From positions 248,001 through 312,000 of the forward strand of contig NZ_CDBH01000045.1 of NCBI RefSeq assembly GCF_000820305.1: a stretch of 64,000 bases of DNA, given 5' to 3'. Under the pieces are notes generated by a model. It saw only the letters and a program-made list of their open reading frames with translations. It did not search any database and was not told the origin of the DNA. Below, one piece after another: positions 19,147 to 27,745 of this stretch (its first letter is position 1; each line of letters starts with the position of its first letter). The DNA comes from Aeromonas dhakensis (GTDB lineage: Bacteria > Pseudomonadota > Gammaproteobacteria > Enterobacterales > Aeromonadaceae). A program made the position numbers and the translations under genes.

Positions 19147-19602
19147 ATGAATTTGTCATTAGTGAGTCAAAAACCGTCGGCAACCTCCACCCAGGGTTTG
19201 CTGGCCGCCTTGCGGAACTCGACCGGATACGGCGACTACTTCAACGAGCTAACCATTACCCAGCCATCCCACTGGCAACCCAGCAAGGAAGAGGCGGCCA
19301 TCCTGCTGCTGGACGGGGATGCGGCCTGGCCCGAGTTTGCCTGGCAGCGCAACAGCGATACCTTCGGGTTGCCGGTGTTGCCGCTGCTGATGCGCAAGGG
19401 AGACGGTACCCTCACCATTCAGGGGCCGGATGTGCGGGACCCGCGCTTCTATTTCGTCTCCAACGGCATCGTGCTGGAAGAGTCTGAACTTGCCGATCCC
19501 GCCTGCAGCCGGGTGCTGCTGAACAAGCTGGAGTCCTACTTCCCGCTGCTTTCCCGCCTCATTCTGCTGCGCCAGCGTCAACCCATGGGGCTGTGCAACT
19601 AG
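19147..19602 (+). CDS. Conserved hypothetical protein
   Basis: This 151-residue soluble protein has ATG at 19147, and a possible TTG start lies seven codons upstream. It has a Ser/Thr-rich beginning, then AAILLLDGDAAWPEFAWQRN, DGTLTIQGPDVRDPRFYFVS and a hydrophobic amphipathic C-terminus (YFPLLSRLILLRQRQ). I recognise no family, signal peptide or catalytic motif. It is flanked by suhB (divergent) and a glutathione transferase gene about 190 bp downstream. The function is unknown. Confidence 0.7.
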   Translation: MNLSLVSQKPSATSTQGLLAALRNSTGYGDYFNELTITQPSHWQPSKEEAAILLLDGDAAWPEFAWQRNSDTFGLPVLPLLMRKGDGTLTIQGPDVRDPRFYFVSNGIVLEESELADPACSRVLLNKLESYFPLLSRLILLRQRQPMGLCN

Positions 19603-19788
19603 CCCCTTCCTTCCCTGCGCCGGGCTGTTCAAGCGGCACAATATTTGTCATAACTGACCGGTATTGTGCCGCTTCGTCATGTTCAGGCCGGGGGATGTCC
19701 ATGTTGTCCATCCCGCTGCGTTTCTCTGGCCGACATGGGCGAGGCCCTATCCGTCCTGTGCCAATGTGTGAATCACAAGGAGTCCATG

Positions 19789-20451
19789 ATGATCGATTTT
19801 TATACCGCCGCCACCCCGAACGGCTTCAAGGTGGCGATTGCCCTTGAAGAGCTGGGCTTGCCCTACCGTGTCATTGCGCTCGACCTGTCGGCGCTGGATC
19901 AGAAGAAACCCGAGTTTCTGGCCATCAACCCCAACGGCCGCATTCCGGCCATCGTCGATCGGGACAACGGGGACTTCGCGGTGTTCGAGTCGGGTGCCAT
20001 TCTTCTCTATCTGGCCGAGAAGGCAGGCAAGCTGCTGCCGGCGGATCCCAAGCGCCGCTCCCAGGCCATTCAGTGGTTGATGTTCCAGATGGGGGGGGTC
20101 GGGCCCATGATGGGGCAGGCCAACGTCTTCTATCGCTACTTCCCGGAGAAGATCCCGGCCGCCATCGAACGCTATCAGAAGGAGGGACGCCGGCTGTTCG
20201 AGGTGCTCGACAGCCATCTGGCCCAGCACGAATATCTGGCCGACGAGTACAGCATCGCCGACATCGCCACCTGGCCCTGGGTGCGTATCTATGACTGGAG
20301 CGGTATCTCCATCGAGGGGTTGCCCCATCTGCAAGCCTGGATGGACCGGATGGCTGACAAGCCGGCCTGCCAGAAGGGGATCACCATACCGCCGCGCAAC
20401 GAGAAGCCGGAAGATCTGGTCAAGCAGGCCCAGCAGATGGTAACGCGTTGA
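19789..20451 (+). CDS. Glutathione S-transferase family protein (YfcG/Ure2p-like)
   Basis: This 220-residue protein has a thioredoxin-like N-terminal domain beginning [33 protein letters not shown] supplies the cis-Pro, and [15 protein letters not shown] is the glutathione gamma-Glu contact. A helical C-terminal domain follows. The TPNG motif is that of YfcG-type enzymes, which act as glutathione-dependent disulfide reductases rather than classical conjugating transferases. Two ATGs are adjacent; the second has better spacing from AAGGAG. The substrate is unknown. Confidence 0.88.
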   Translation: MIDFYTAATPNGFKVAIALEELGLPYRVIALDLSALDQKKPEFLAINPNGRIPAIVDRDNGDFAVFESGAILLYLAEKAGKLLPADPKRRSQAIQWLMFQMGGVGPMMGQANVFYRYFPEKIPAAIERYQKEGRRLFEVLDSHLAQHEYLADEYSIADIATWPWVRIYDWSGISIEGLPHLQAWMDRMADKPACQKGITIPPRNEKPEDLVKQAQQMVTR

Positions 20452-20461
20452 TTTTTATCGT

Positions 20462-20482
20462 TGACGGGGCCTAAAACCCCGT
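20462..20482 (+). repeat. Inverted repeat after the glutathione transferase gene
   Basis: Arms gacgggg and ccccgtc enclose a seven-base loop, with no T run. It may be an mRNA 3' end or a Rho-dependent stop. The remaining 215 bp up to emrD show no clear promoter. Confidence 0.4.
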
Positions 20483-20700
20483 CGCATTAGAAAAACTAAG
20501 GAAAGCTGATTATAAAGATTCGTTCGTTTTTCGTGATCTGAATCACTAAGATGACGGCAAGCCATGGGAGTGTCCTGCTCCCGGCCGGTGCGGGTTCTCC
20601 GCCTTGAGTTTTCACCTTTGATTGACCCTGTTTGTTGGATCCCCTCTGCGGTTTTCTGCCAGAGGCGGGCAGCTTTTCGATGATTTTTCGGGACTGAGAT

Positions 20701-21900
20701 ATGTATCGGCACAGTTTTTATCCGCTGTTTTTTCTGACCATTCTGATGGTCGCTGTGGGCCAGATGACCCAGACCCTCTACGTGCCCTCCATTCCCATGA
20801 TGGCGGGGGACTTCAACGTGGCCTCCGGCCAGCTGCAGGCGGTGATGGCCTGCTACCTGATCCCGTACGGCCTCTCCCAGTTTCTCTACGGTCCTTTGTC
20901 GGATCGTATCGGCCGTCGCCCCATCATCATCATCGGCATGATGGTGTTTCTGGTGGGTACCCTGACCATCCAGCTGATCCCGAGTTTCATGGCGCTGCTG
21001 GCGGGCAGCTTCATCCAGGGGCTGGGGACCGGGGCCGGCGGCGCCATGAGCCGCACCCTGATGCGCGACCGCTACACTGGCGCCGAGCTCAACCGCGCCA
21101 ACAGCCTGGTCAGCATGGGGGTGATCTTCTCCCCGCTGCTGGCCCCCGTGCTGGGTGGCTGGCTGACCGAGTTGTTCAACTGGCGTGCGGGCTACTGGTT
21201 CCTGTTCGGCTTTGGCGCCGTGGCGACCCTGGCCATACTGGCCTGGTTCGTCGAAACCTTGCCGGAGGAGGCCCGTCAGCAGCCGCTGCGAGTCGGTGCC
21301 GCCTATCGCCACGTACTCGGCAACCCGCGTTTTCAGGGCAACCTGCTCTGCCTGATGGCGACCTTCGCCGGTCTGGCGGTCTTTGAAGCGGCCGCCGGCG
21401 TGCTGCTGGGCGACGTGCTCAAGCTGAGTGCCCGTACCGTCAGCGTGCTGTTCGTGCTGCCGCTGCCCGGCTATCTGTTCGGTGCCTGGCTCTCTGCCAA
21501 GCTGAGTTTTCGCCTGAGCCAGGGCAAGCTGATGCGCCTTGGCATCGCCTTCCTGGCGCTGGGGTCACTCATCATCCTGCTGCCCGGTCTGTTCGGGATA
21601 GTGAGTGCCGCTTCCCTGGTGGGTGGGGCTGCCGTCTACTTCATCGGTAGCGGTATCCTCTATCCGACCGCCACCTCCTGCGCCATCGAGCCCTTCCCGG
21701 GCCAGGCGGGCACCGCCGGTGCCATCCTCGGCGGCATGCAGAACCTGGGGGCCGGCATCGTGACCCTGCTGGCGGCCTGCTTCCCGATGGAGGGGCAGGT
21801 GACCCTGGGCGCCATCATGACACTGATGGTGCTGATCGTGGCGCTGAGCTTCCTCTGGTTGCGCCACCACGGTTCGCCCCACGAGCAGATGGCCGTGTGA
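20701..21900 (+). CDS. emrD: EmrD-like multidrug efflux MFS transporter
   Basis: This 399-residue protein has about 12 membrane segments, and E. coli EmrD has 394. It carries the DHA1 loop 2-3 motif GPLSDRIGRRPIIIIGMMVF near residue 62 and motif C (FSPLLAPVLGGWL) in helix 5, marks of proton-coupled drug antiporters. EmrD exports amphipathic compounds. It lies beside the zapA/6S RNA locus but transcribes toward it and has its own terminator, so it is a single-gene unit. Confidence 0.85.
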   Translation: MYRHSFYPLFFLTILMVAVGQMTQTLYVPSIPMMAGDFNVASGQLQAVMACYLIPYGLSQFLYGPLSDRIGRRPIIIIGMMVFLVGTLTIQLIPSFMALLAGSFIQGLGTGAGGAMSRTLMRDRYTGAELNRANSLVSMGVIFSPLLAPVLGGWLTELFNWRAGYWFLFGFGAVATLAILAWFVETLPEEARQQPLRVGAAYRHVLGNPRFQGNLLCLMATFAGLAVFEAAAGVLLGDVLKLSARTVSVLFVLPLPGYLFGAWLSAKLSFRLSQGKLMRLGIAFLALGSLIILLPGLFGIVSAASLVGGAAVYFIGSGILYPTATSCAIEPFPGQAGTAGAILGGMQNLGAGIVTLLAACFPMEGQVTLGAIMTLMVLIVALSFLWLRHHGSPHEQMAV

Positions 21901-21913
21901 GCCGGATGATGTG

Positions 21914-21944
21914 AAAAAACCCGCCCGAGTTGGCGGGTTTTTTA
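21914..21944. terminator. emrD terminator
   Basis: Stem aaacccgcc / ggcgggttt with a six-base loop is flanked by an A run and a T run, so it can work in both directions. Confidence 0.88.
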
Positions 21945-22010
21945 TGGGCCGCCGATGGGGGGCTGATATGCCGGATGACTGAAACGGGGAAGGGACTGCC
22001 GCGCAGGCAA

Positions 22011-22041
22011 AGAAAAAGCCCGTCACGCTGGTGACGGGCTT
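22011..22041 (-). terminator. Terminator downstream of 6S RNA
   Basis: An 11-bp stem, aagcccgtcac / gtgacgggctt, with loop GCTG. On the minus strand a U5 tract follows, ten bases beyond the 6S RNA 3' end. Confidence 0.85.
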
Positions 22042-22050
22042 CTTGCTGTT

Positions 22051-22234
22051 GGTACCCCGGAGATGCCGTTGCCGGTTTGGGCCCTTGAACCGTCGGTTCA
22101 AGGCGGGGATCGGATCTGACCGCAGGCTTCTCGGTCGTGCCGAGCATGCGCAATAGCCAGAAGGCAGATCCCCTGTTTGGTATGAATATCGGCTCGGGGA
22201 CTTGAACCGGCTGACAAACACCCCAGGGAATTTC
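22051..22234 (-). ncRNA. ssrS: 6S RNA
   Basis: The minus strand holds the conserved blocks of enterobacterial 6S RNA in order: gtccccgagccgatattcat, then gcgcatgctcggcacgaccg followed by agaagcc, then ccttgaaccgacggttcaag, and a 3' end ggcatctccggggtacc that can pair with the 5' segment attccctggggtg. The span of about 184 nt matches E. coli. 6S RNA mimics an open promoter and binds sigma-70 RNA polymerase in stationary phase. It lies directly downstream of zapA as in E. coli, but the usual downstream gene fau (ygfA) is missing and a terminator follows instead. Ends are approximate. Confidence 0.95.
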
Positions 22235-22248
22235 AAAAACGTTGCGAG

Positions 22249-22581
22249 TTAGGGTTGTACGCCTTCGTCGCTGGATTCGCCATATTGTCCGTGCTCGATC
22301 AAGGCCGCTTCGATGGTGCGTTGCAGCATCTTGATCCGCTTGTCCATGGTCTCAGAGTATTGGTGATTCTTGTCTTTTTCAAGACAGAGCTCATGGCAGA
22401 AATTGAGTGCTGCCATCACCGCCAGCTGTTCATTGCTGGAGACCTTGGAGCGTTGACGCAGCTCGATGAGTTTATCAGTCAGCTGGTCGGCGGCCTGGCG
22501 CAGGGCATCCTGCTGTCCCAGGGGACAGGATACCTTGTAGGGACGTCCCAAAATGACGATTTCTACGGCCTCTGTGCTCAT
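22249..22581 (-). CDS. zapA: Cell division protein ZapA
   Basis: This 110-residue protein (E. coli 109) begins MSTEAVEIVILGRPYKVSCP. It has the ZapA N-terminal domain and a C-terminal coiled coil (about residues 55-105). ZapA binds FtsZ and bundles protofilaments at the division ring. I chose ATG at 22579-22581 because GAGGAA precedes it; longer in-frame starts add unrelated residues. It is divergent from ygfB and is followed by 6S RNA on the same strand. Confidence 0.95.
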   Translation of the reverse strand: MSTEAVEIVILGRPYKVSCPLGQQDALRQAADQLTDKLIELRQRSKVSSNEQLAVMAALNFCHELCLEKDKNHQYSETMDKRIKMLQRTIEAALIEHGQYGESSDEGVQP

Positions 22582-22754
22582 GCCTTCCTCAATACGGCGG
22601 AGTGTCATTCCGCCTTTATCCACGTGGACAACTGGGCGGGACTATATAGCGCAGATGCAGAAGTTTCAAGGCCTTGCTGGCTCTGGAAGGGGGAGAATGC
22701 TAGGATCCTGACCATTAATTCTGCATATTTGCCTGAACTTTGAGCGGATCTTCG

Positions 22755-23324
22755 ATGAGCAAAACGAACCCCCTGAAATACGCGGCCGTGGCCGACCTGA
22801 TGGAACAGCACGAGCTGATGGCAACGGCTGTAGAGGCCCATGGCGTGATCTGCGGTCTGGTGTGCGGTGGTGTGGCTCTGGACGACAAGAGCTGGCTGCC
22901 CCATTTCAACGATCTGGTCAACGACGGTTTCGGTCTGCCGGCCCCGGTGCGCCAGGTGATGACCGATCTCTATCATGAGGTGATCGAGAGCCTGATGGCC
23001 CAGAAAGGGGTCGAGCTGCTGCTGCCAAGCGACGAAGCGCCCCTCGACGAGCGCATCGATTCGCTGGTGGACTGGTCCCAGGCCTTTCTGGCCGGTTTCG
23101 GCGTGGTGCAGCAAGAGCTCTCCAAGGCCTCCGAAGAGCTGCAGGAGATGATCCAGGACATCGCCAGCATCACCCAGGTCTCCGCCGAGTTCGATCAGGA
23201 AGATGAAGAGAACGAAGCCTCCTTCCTGGTGCTCTACGAACACGTGCGCCTCGGGGTCATGATGGCGTTTGAAGAGTTTGGCAAGCGGCCGGATGCTCCG
23301 AGCACCCCGCCGACCCTGCACTGA
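22755..23324 (+). CDS. ygfB: UPF0149 family protein YgfB
   Basis: This 189-residue acidic protein (E. coli YgfB 192) belongs to the YecA/YgfB-like UPF0149 family. It has AHGVICGLVCGGVALDDKSW near residue 31 and an acidic helix-rich C-terminus (SAEFDQEDEENEASFLVLYE). The family is helical, and in Pseudomonas a YgfB protein modulates beta-lactamase expression; the biochemical role here is not established. In E. coli pepP follows ygfB, but here ubiH follows directly after a terminator. Confidence 0.93.
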   Translation: MSKTNPLKYAAVADLMEQHELMATAVEAHGVICGLVCGGVALDDKSWLPHFNDLVNDGFGLPAPVRQVMTDLYHEVIESLMAQKGVELLLPSDEAPLDERIDSLVDWSQAFLAGFGVVQQELSKASEELQEMIQDIASITQVSAEFDQEDEENEASFLVLYEHVRLGVMMAFEEFGKRPDAPSTPPTLH

Positions 23325-23336
23325 GTCGAGCAAGCT

Positions 23337-23367
23337 TGAAAAAGAGCGCCTGGTGGCGCTCTTTTTA
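23337..23367 (+). terminator. ygfB terminator
   Basis: Stem aagagcgcc / ggcgctctt with loop TGGT is preceded by an A run and followed by T5. Confidence 0.9.
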
Positions 23368-23507
23368 CATCTGGATGTTGCCCGCGCCGGCTGGCCGTGA
23401 TGAGGCAAGTAACGACAGGGACTGCGCTTTTTTGCCCGTGGCTTCGCATCCCGACCCCACGCTTTGTGTTAGCATGACCCCACGTTTTCAGCTTTTCCCC
23501 TGATCTC

Positions 23508-24725
23508 ATGTCTCAATCTGATCTGAACCACGTCGATGTGGCCATCGTCGGTGGTGGAATGAGCGGCGCCGTGCTGGCGCTCTCCCTCGCGGCCCTGCCA
23601 GGGCCCAAGCCCCTGCAGATCCTGCTGCTGGAGGCGAGCGCCCCCGAGCTCAATGCACACCCCGGCTTCGATGCCCGCGCCATCGCGCTCTCCGCCGGCA
23701 CTTGCGAGGCGCTGGCCCGGCACGGGCTCTGGCCCCGCTTTGCCCCCCATTGCAGCCCCATCACCCGCATTCATGTGTCGGATCGGGGCCACTTCGGCCA
23801 GGCCGGATTGACGGCTGCCGAGTATGGCCTGTCTGCCCTCGGCCAGGTGATCGAGCTGTCGGCGGCGGGCATCGAGTTGCAACAGGCGATCGCCGCCTGC
23901 CCGCAGATCCGCATGCTGTGCCCGGCTCAGCTCGAACGGGTGGAGCCGCTGACGGAGGGGGTGAACCTGACCCTGGCGGACGGCGAGCGTTATCAGACCC
24001 GTCTGCTGGTGGCGGCCGATGGCGGCAACTCCTTCGTGCGCCAGCAGTGCAAGCTGGCGGTGAGCCGTCACGACTACGGCCAGAGCGCCATCATCGCCAC
24101 CGTCAAGACGGCCGAGGATCCGGCCGGTCAGGCATTCGAGCGTTTCACCCAAGGGGGGCCGCTGGCGCTGCTGCCGATGCAGGGGGGGCTCTCCTCCCTG
24201 GTCTGGAGCGTGGCGCGGGCTGAGGCGCCGGCCTTGATGGCGCTCGATGACGCCGCCTTTCTGGCCCGCCTGCAGCAGGCTTTCGGCTGGCGCCTCGGTC
24301 GCTTCCTGCAAACCGGCCAGCGCCACGTCTATCCGCTGGTGCTGACGGTGGCTGACTACCCGCTGGCCCAGCGCACCGTGCTGGTGGGCAACGCCGCCCA
24401 TCTGCTGCACCCCATCGCCGGCCAGGGCTTCAACCTCGGCATGCGCGATCTGGACCTGCTCACCCGCGCCGTCGGTCAGGCCCTGGCGGCGGGGGAGGAT
24501 ATCGGCAGCTTCAAGGTGCTAAACGGTTACTGGCAGCAGCGCAAGGGGGATCAGGCGCAGACGGTCTGGCTTACCTCCTCGCTGGCCCAGCTCTTCTCCA
24601 ATGATCACGACCCGCTGGTGGCGGGCCGCAACCTGGCGCTCTCCCTGATGGGGCGGCTGGACTGCCTCAAGGCGCCGCTGGCCTCCCGCACCCTGGGCTT
24701 TGTTGCCGACCTGTGCCGCCCCTGA
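23508..24725 (+). CDS. ubiH: 2-octaprenyl-6-methoxyphenol hydroxylase UbiH
   Basis: This 405-residue flavoprotein monooxygenase has a Rossmann FAD motif, VAIVGGGMSGAVLALSLAAL, at about residues 11-30. The middle NAD(P)H/FAD motif is LLVAADGGNSFVRQQ, and the late FAD motif VLVGNAAHLLHPIAGQGFNL has Asn in the place usually held by Asp, which is typical of UbiH. It hydroxylates the ubiquinone ring using O2 in the Ubi complex. It is followed at 88 bp by ubiI, probably in one operon. Confidence 0.95.
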   Translation: MSQSDLNHVDVAIVGGGMSGAVLALSLAALPGPKPLQILLLEASAPELNAHPGFDARAIALSAGTCEALARHGLWPRFAPHCSPITRIHVSDRGHFGQAGLTAAEYGLSALGQVIELSAAGIELQQAIAACPQIRMLCPAQLERVEPLTEGVNLTLADGERYQTRLLVAADGGNSFVRQQCKLAVSRHDYGQSAIIATVKTAEDPAGQAFERFTQGGPLALLPMQGGLSSLVWSVARAEAPALMALDDAAFLARLQQAFGWRLGRFLQTGQRHVYPLVLTVADYPLAQRTVLVGNAAHLLHPIAGQGFNLGMRDLDLLTRAVGQALAAGEDIGSFKVLNGYWQQRKGDQAQTVWLTSSLAQLFSNDHDPLVAGRNLALSLMGRLDCLKAPLASRTLGFVADLCRP

Positions 24726-24813
24726 TACGGGTCACAGCTTGCGTATTGAAGGGGTCTGCCTGCGGGCGCCCCCTCGCTGATCCCGGCGATCAGCCCTGAA
24801 AGGATATAAAACG

Positions 24814-26061
24814 ATGCAGATGCAAAACGTGGATGTGGTGATTGTGGGGGGCGGCATGGTGGGCCTGGGGCTCGCCGCTGCGCTCAAGGGGAGTGCGCTC
24901 AAGGTGGCCGTAGTCGAGGGCCAGTTGCCTGACCCCGTGCTTGACGAGGCGCCGGACAACCGGGTCAGCGCCCTGAGTCTGGCCAGCCAGCGCATCCTGC
25001 AGCAGGTGGGCGCCTGGCGCGGCATTGAGGCCCGCCGCCTGCAGCCCTACGTGCAGATGGAGGTGTGGGAGCAGGACAGCTTTGGCCGGATCGCCTTCGA
25101 TGCCGCCAGCCTGCGTCAGCCCGAGCTCGGCCACATCGTCGAGAACCGGGTCATCCAGCTGGCGCTGCTGGAGGCGATTCTCGATGACAGTAAAGGGGCC
25201 AACAACATCCAGCTGCTGAGCCCGGCCCGGGCGAGCAGCCTGCAAAGCGGTGAGGCAGGCTCCCTGCTGCTGCTGGAAGATGGCCGCGCGCTGTCGGCCA
25301 AACTGGTGGTGGCGGCCGATGGCGCCCACTCCTGGGTCCGTCGGCAGGCCGACATTCCGCTCACCAGCTGGGATTACGGCCATCACGCCCTGGTGGCGAC
25401 GGTACGTTGTGCCGAGCCCCACGAGGCGGTGGCGCGTCAGATCTTCACCCCCGAGGGGCCGCTCGCCTTCCTGCCCCTGTGGCAACCGGATCTCTGCTCC
25501 ATCGTCTGGTCGCTGCCGGCCGCTCGTGCCGAGGCACTCTGTCAGTGCGATGACGAGCAGTTCAACCGCCAGCTCACCACCGCGTTCGACGGCCGCCTCG
25601 GCCTGTGCCAGGTGGAAGGGGCGCGCAGCGCCATCCCGCTCACCGCCCGCTATGCCCGCGACTTTGCTCGCGAGCGGCTGGTGTTGGTAGGGGATGCCGC
25701 CCACACCATACACCCGCTGGCGGGGCAGGGGGTCAACCTGGGGCTGCTGGACGCCGCCGCCCTGGCCGAGCAGATCCTGCGCAATCAGGCGGCGGGCAAG
25801 GATATCGGTCTGCTCGCCAATCTGCGCGGCTACGAGCGCTGGCGCAAGAGCGAGGCAGCCAGCATGCTGGCGGCGATGGAGGGGCTCAAGCGGCTGTTTG
25901 CCGGCAGCAACCCGCTCAAGAAGCTGGTGCGTGGGGCCGGGCTGTGCGCCTTCGATCTGCTGACGCCGCTCAAGCAAAGCGTGATCCGGGCCGCCATGGG
26001 GTTAGAGGGTGAGTTGCCGGCCTTGGCCAAGGGGAACAATTTGCCGACCCGGCCGAAGTAA
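24814..26061 (+). CDS. ubiI: 2-octaprenylphenol C5-hydroxylase UbiI (VisC)
   Basis: This 415-residue FAD monooxygenase of the UbiH/UbiF/UbiI family has VVIVGGGMVGLGLAAALKGS near the N-terminus, LVVAADGAHSWVRRQ, and LVLVGDAAHTIHPLAGQGVN with the canonical GD. It performs the C5 hydroxylation of ubiquinone synthesis with O2. The last eight codons differ from a second, partial copy of the gene end that begins five bases after its stop (see the pseudogene entry), so the present C-terminus GNNLPTRPK was probably created by a recombination event. Confidence 0.94.
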   Translation: MQMQNVDVVIVGGGMVGLGLAAALKGSALKVAVVEGQLPDPVLDEAPDNRVSALSLASQRILQQVGAWRGIEARRLQPYVQMEVWEQDSFGRIAFDAASLRQPELGHIVENRVIQLALLEAILDDSKGANNIQLLSPARASSLQSGEAGSLLLLEDGRALSAKLVVAADGAHSWVRRQADIPLTSWDYGHHALVATVRCAEPHEAVARQIFTPEGPLAFLPLWQPDLCSIVWSLPAARAEALCQCDDEQFNRQLTTAFDGRLGLCQVEGARSAIPLTARYARDFARERLVLVGDAAHTIHPLAGQGVNLGLLDAAALAEQILRNQAAGKDIGLLANLRGYERWRKSEAASMLAAMEGLKRLFAGSNPLKKLVRGAGLCAFDLLTPLKQSVIRAAMGLEGELPALAKGNNLPTRPK

Positions 26062-26065
26062 GAGG

Positions 26066-26131
26066 GTGATCCGGGCCGCCATGGGGCTGGAGGGGGAGCT
26101 GCCCGCGCTGGCCAAGGGTGAAAAAATCTAA
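26066..26131 (+). pseudogene. Duplicated remnant of the ubiI 3' end
   Basis: These 66 bp read in frame as VIRAAMGLEGELPALAKGEK followed by Ile and a stop. The first 54 bp match the end of the intact ubiI (25981-26034) at 46 of 54 positions, and all eight differences are synonymous. The segment has no start codon and is not translated as a gene. The pattern indicates two diverged homologous ends left in tandem, for example after replacement of ubiI by DNA from a related strain with a misplaced crossover. Confidence 0.85.
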
Positions 26132-26540
26132 TAATACTCGGGTGTTTTCACAACAAAACTAATGTGAGGAGGCTGATGACCCGGTTTGGGCATCAGCCTT
26201 TAATCTGGGCGGACGGCGAAACGTTTTTCTCCAAATTGTGACGAAACGGTAAAAATCGAAATTTAATATCGTCATTACCGAGTTTGGTCTGTTTTTATCA
26301 CTGTTTTTACCTTAGTGTCTGGAGTCTGTTGACTGGCGGTGGATTAGTTTTTTTTGAGCGGCATGCGCGTCCGCTTGGCATATAATCCGCTGCGTTCAAG
26401 GAATCACTCCGGCCTTGCGGGCCGGAACGAGCACAGACTCAGGCACTCTCTGCTCTTGCTGCGACCCCGGTGAACCGCCGGAGGGCGGCCGGGCGGGGCG
26501 GATCGTGAGTGTTGTCGCGAACGCTTAAGGAAACACAGCG
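26132..26540 (+). promoter_or_regulatory. gcv operon promoter region and structured leader
   Basis: A TATAAT at 26381-26386 is a candidate -10, without a good -35 at 17 bp. Downstream are a 7-bp hairpin (26408-26414 with 26420-26426), the word CTCAGGCA at 26439-26446, and a GC-rich two-part stem (26466-26470 with 26489-26493; 26475-26479 with 26484-26488). Flanking words GCGAC and GTCGC (26461-26465 with 26514-26518) enclose the last stem. AAGGAA at 26527-26532 is the ribosome site. The layout suggests an RNA-level control element. CTCAGGCA recalls glycine aptamers, but the rest of that motif is not visible. Confidence 0.5.
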
Positions 26541-27638
26541 ATGATCCAGACTACAGTACTGCATCCCAAGCACCTGGAAGCCGGCGCCAAGATGGTGGAC
26601 TTTCACGGTTGGGAAATGCCCATCAACTACGGCTCACAGCTGGAAGAGCACCATCAGGTGCGCACCGATGCCGGCATGTTCGACGTCTCCCACATGACCA
26701 TCGTCGATTTGACCGGCGAGCGGGTCAAAGCCTTCCTGCAACACCTGCTGGCCAACGACGTGGCCAAGCTCACCCTCTTTGGCAAGGCCCTCTACAGCGG
26801 CATGCTGACTCCGGAAGGCGGCGTCATCGACGACCTCATCACCTATTACCTTGGCGAGACCTTCTACCGCCTGGTGGTCAACTCCGCCACCCGCGAGAAG
26901 GATCTGGCCTGGATCCGCCACCACGCCCAGGACTTCGGGGTGACCGTGACCGAGCGCCCAGAGCTCGCCATGATCGCTGTGCAGGGGCCCAACGCCAAGG
27001 CCAAGGCGGCCAAGGTGTTCAGCGCCGAACAAAATGCCGCAGTGGAAGGCATGAAGCCCTTCTTCGGCGTGCAGGCGGGCGAGCTCTTCATCGCCACCAC
27101 CGGCTACACAGGTGAAGACGGCTACGAGATCGTGGTGCCGCAAGAGCAGGCGTGCGATCTGTGGCAGGCGCTGCTGGACAACGGCGTGGCCCCCTGTGGC
27201 TTGGGTGCCCGTGACACCCTGCGCCTCGAGGCTGGCATGAACCTCTACGGCCAGGACATGGACGAAACCGTCTCTCCGCTGGCCGCCAACATGGCCTGGA
27301 CCATCGCCTGGGAACCGAGCGATCGCCAGTTCATCGGCCGCGCCGCGCTGGAAGCCCAGAAAGCCGCCGGCAGCCAGCCCAAACTGGTGGGCCTGGTGAT
27401 GGAAGAGAAGGGCGTGCTGCGCAGCGGCATGCCGGTCACTTTCACCACCGCCGGTGGAGAAGAGCGGGAAGGTGTGATCACCTCCGGCTCTTTCTCGCCC
27501 ACTCTGGGCTACAGTATTGCCCTGGCGCGGGTGCCCCGTGATATCGGCGAGCAGGCCTCGGTGGAGATCCGCAAGAAGCTGGTCACCGTGAAAGTGACCA
27601 AGCCGGCTTTCGTGCGCAACGGCCAGAAGCTGGTGTAA
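26541..27638 (+). CDS. gcvT: Glycine cleavage system T protein (aminomethyltransferase)
   Basis: This 365-residue protein (E. coli 364) starts with [20 protein letters not shown], includes the substrate region [14 protein letters not shown], and has the C-terminal beta-barrel domain. It releases ammonia from the aminomethyl-lipoyl arm of GcvH and transfers the methylene group to tetrahydrofolate. It is the first gene of gcvT-gcvH-gcvP. Confidence 0.97.
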   Translation: MIQTTVLHPKHLEAGAKMVDFHGWEMPINYGSQLEEHHQVRTDAGMFDVSHMTIVDLTGERVKAFLQHLLANDVAKLTLFGKALYSGMLTPEGGVIDDLITYYLGETFYRLVVNSATREKDLAWIRHHAQDFGVTVTERPELAMIAVQGPNAKAKAAKVFSAEQNAAVEGMKPFFGVQAGELFIATTGYTGEDGYEIVVPQEQACDLWQALLDNGVAPCGLGARDTLRLEAGMNLYGQDMDETVSPLAANMAWTIAWEPSDRQFIGRAALEAQKAAGSQPKLVGLVMEEKGVLRSGMPVTFTTAGGEEREGVITSGSFSPTLGYSIALARVPRDIGEQASVEIRKKLVTVKVTKPAFVRNGQKLV

Positions 27639-27652
27639 CGACCCCATTGCGG

Positions 27653-27713
27653 CGAAGGGGCTACCCTTCGCCAGACCCCCTTGCCCCGGTAACGCCTGTC
27701 GAACGCGCCGGGG
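27653..27713 (+). repeat. Two hairpins in the gcvT-gcvH spacer
   Basis: ggcgaaggg / cccttcgcc (27653-27674) and ccccgg / ccgggg (27684-27713) can form back to back. There is no T run, so they are more likely RNA stability or pausing elements than terminators. Confidence 0.55.
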
Positions 27714-27745
27714 ACAAGTGATCCAAGTGAATAAAGGAAGCACAA

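Noticed and set aside
26400-26540. Complete glycine riboswitch upstream of gcvT
   Set aside because: Only the word CTCAGGCA is present. The companion motifs of the aptamer are not seen, so I report only a structured leader.
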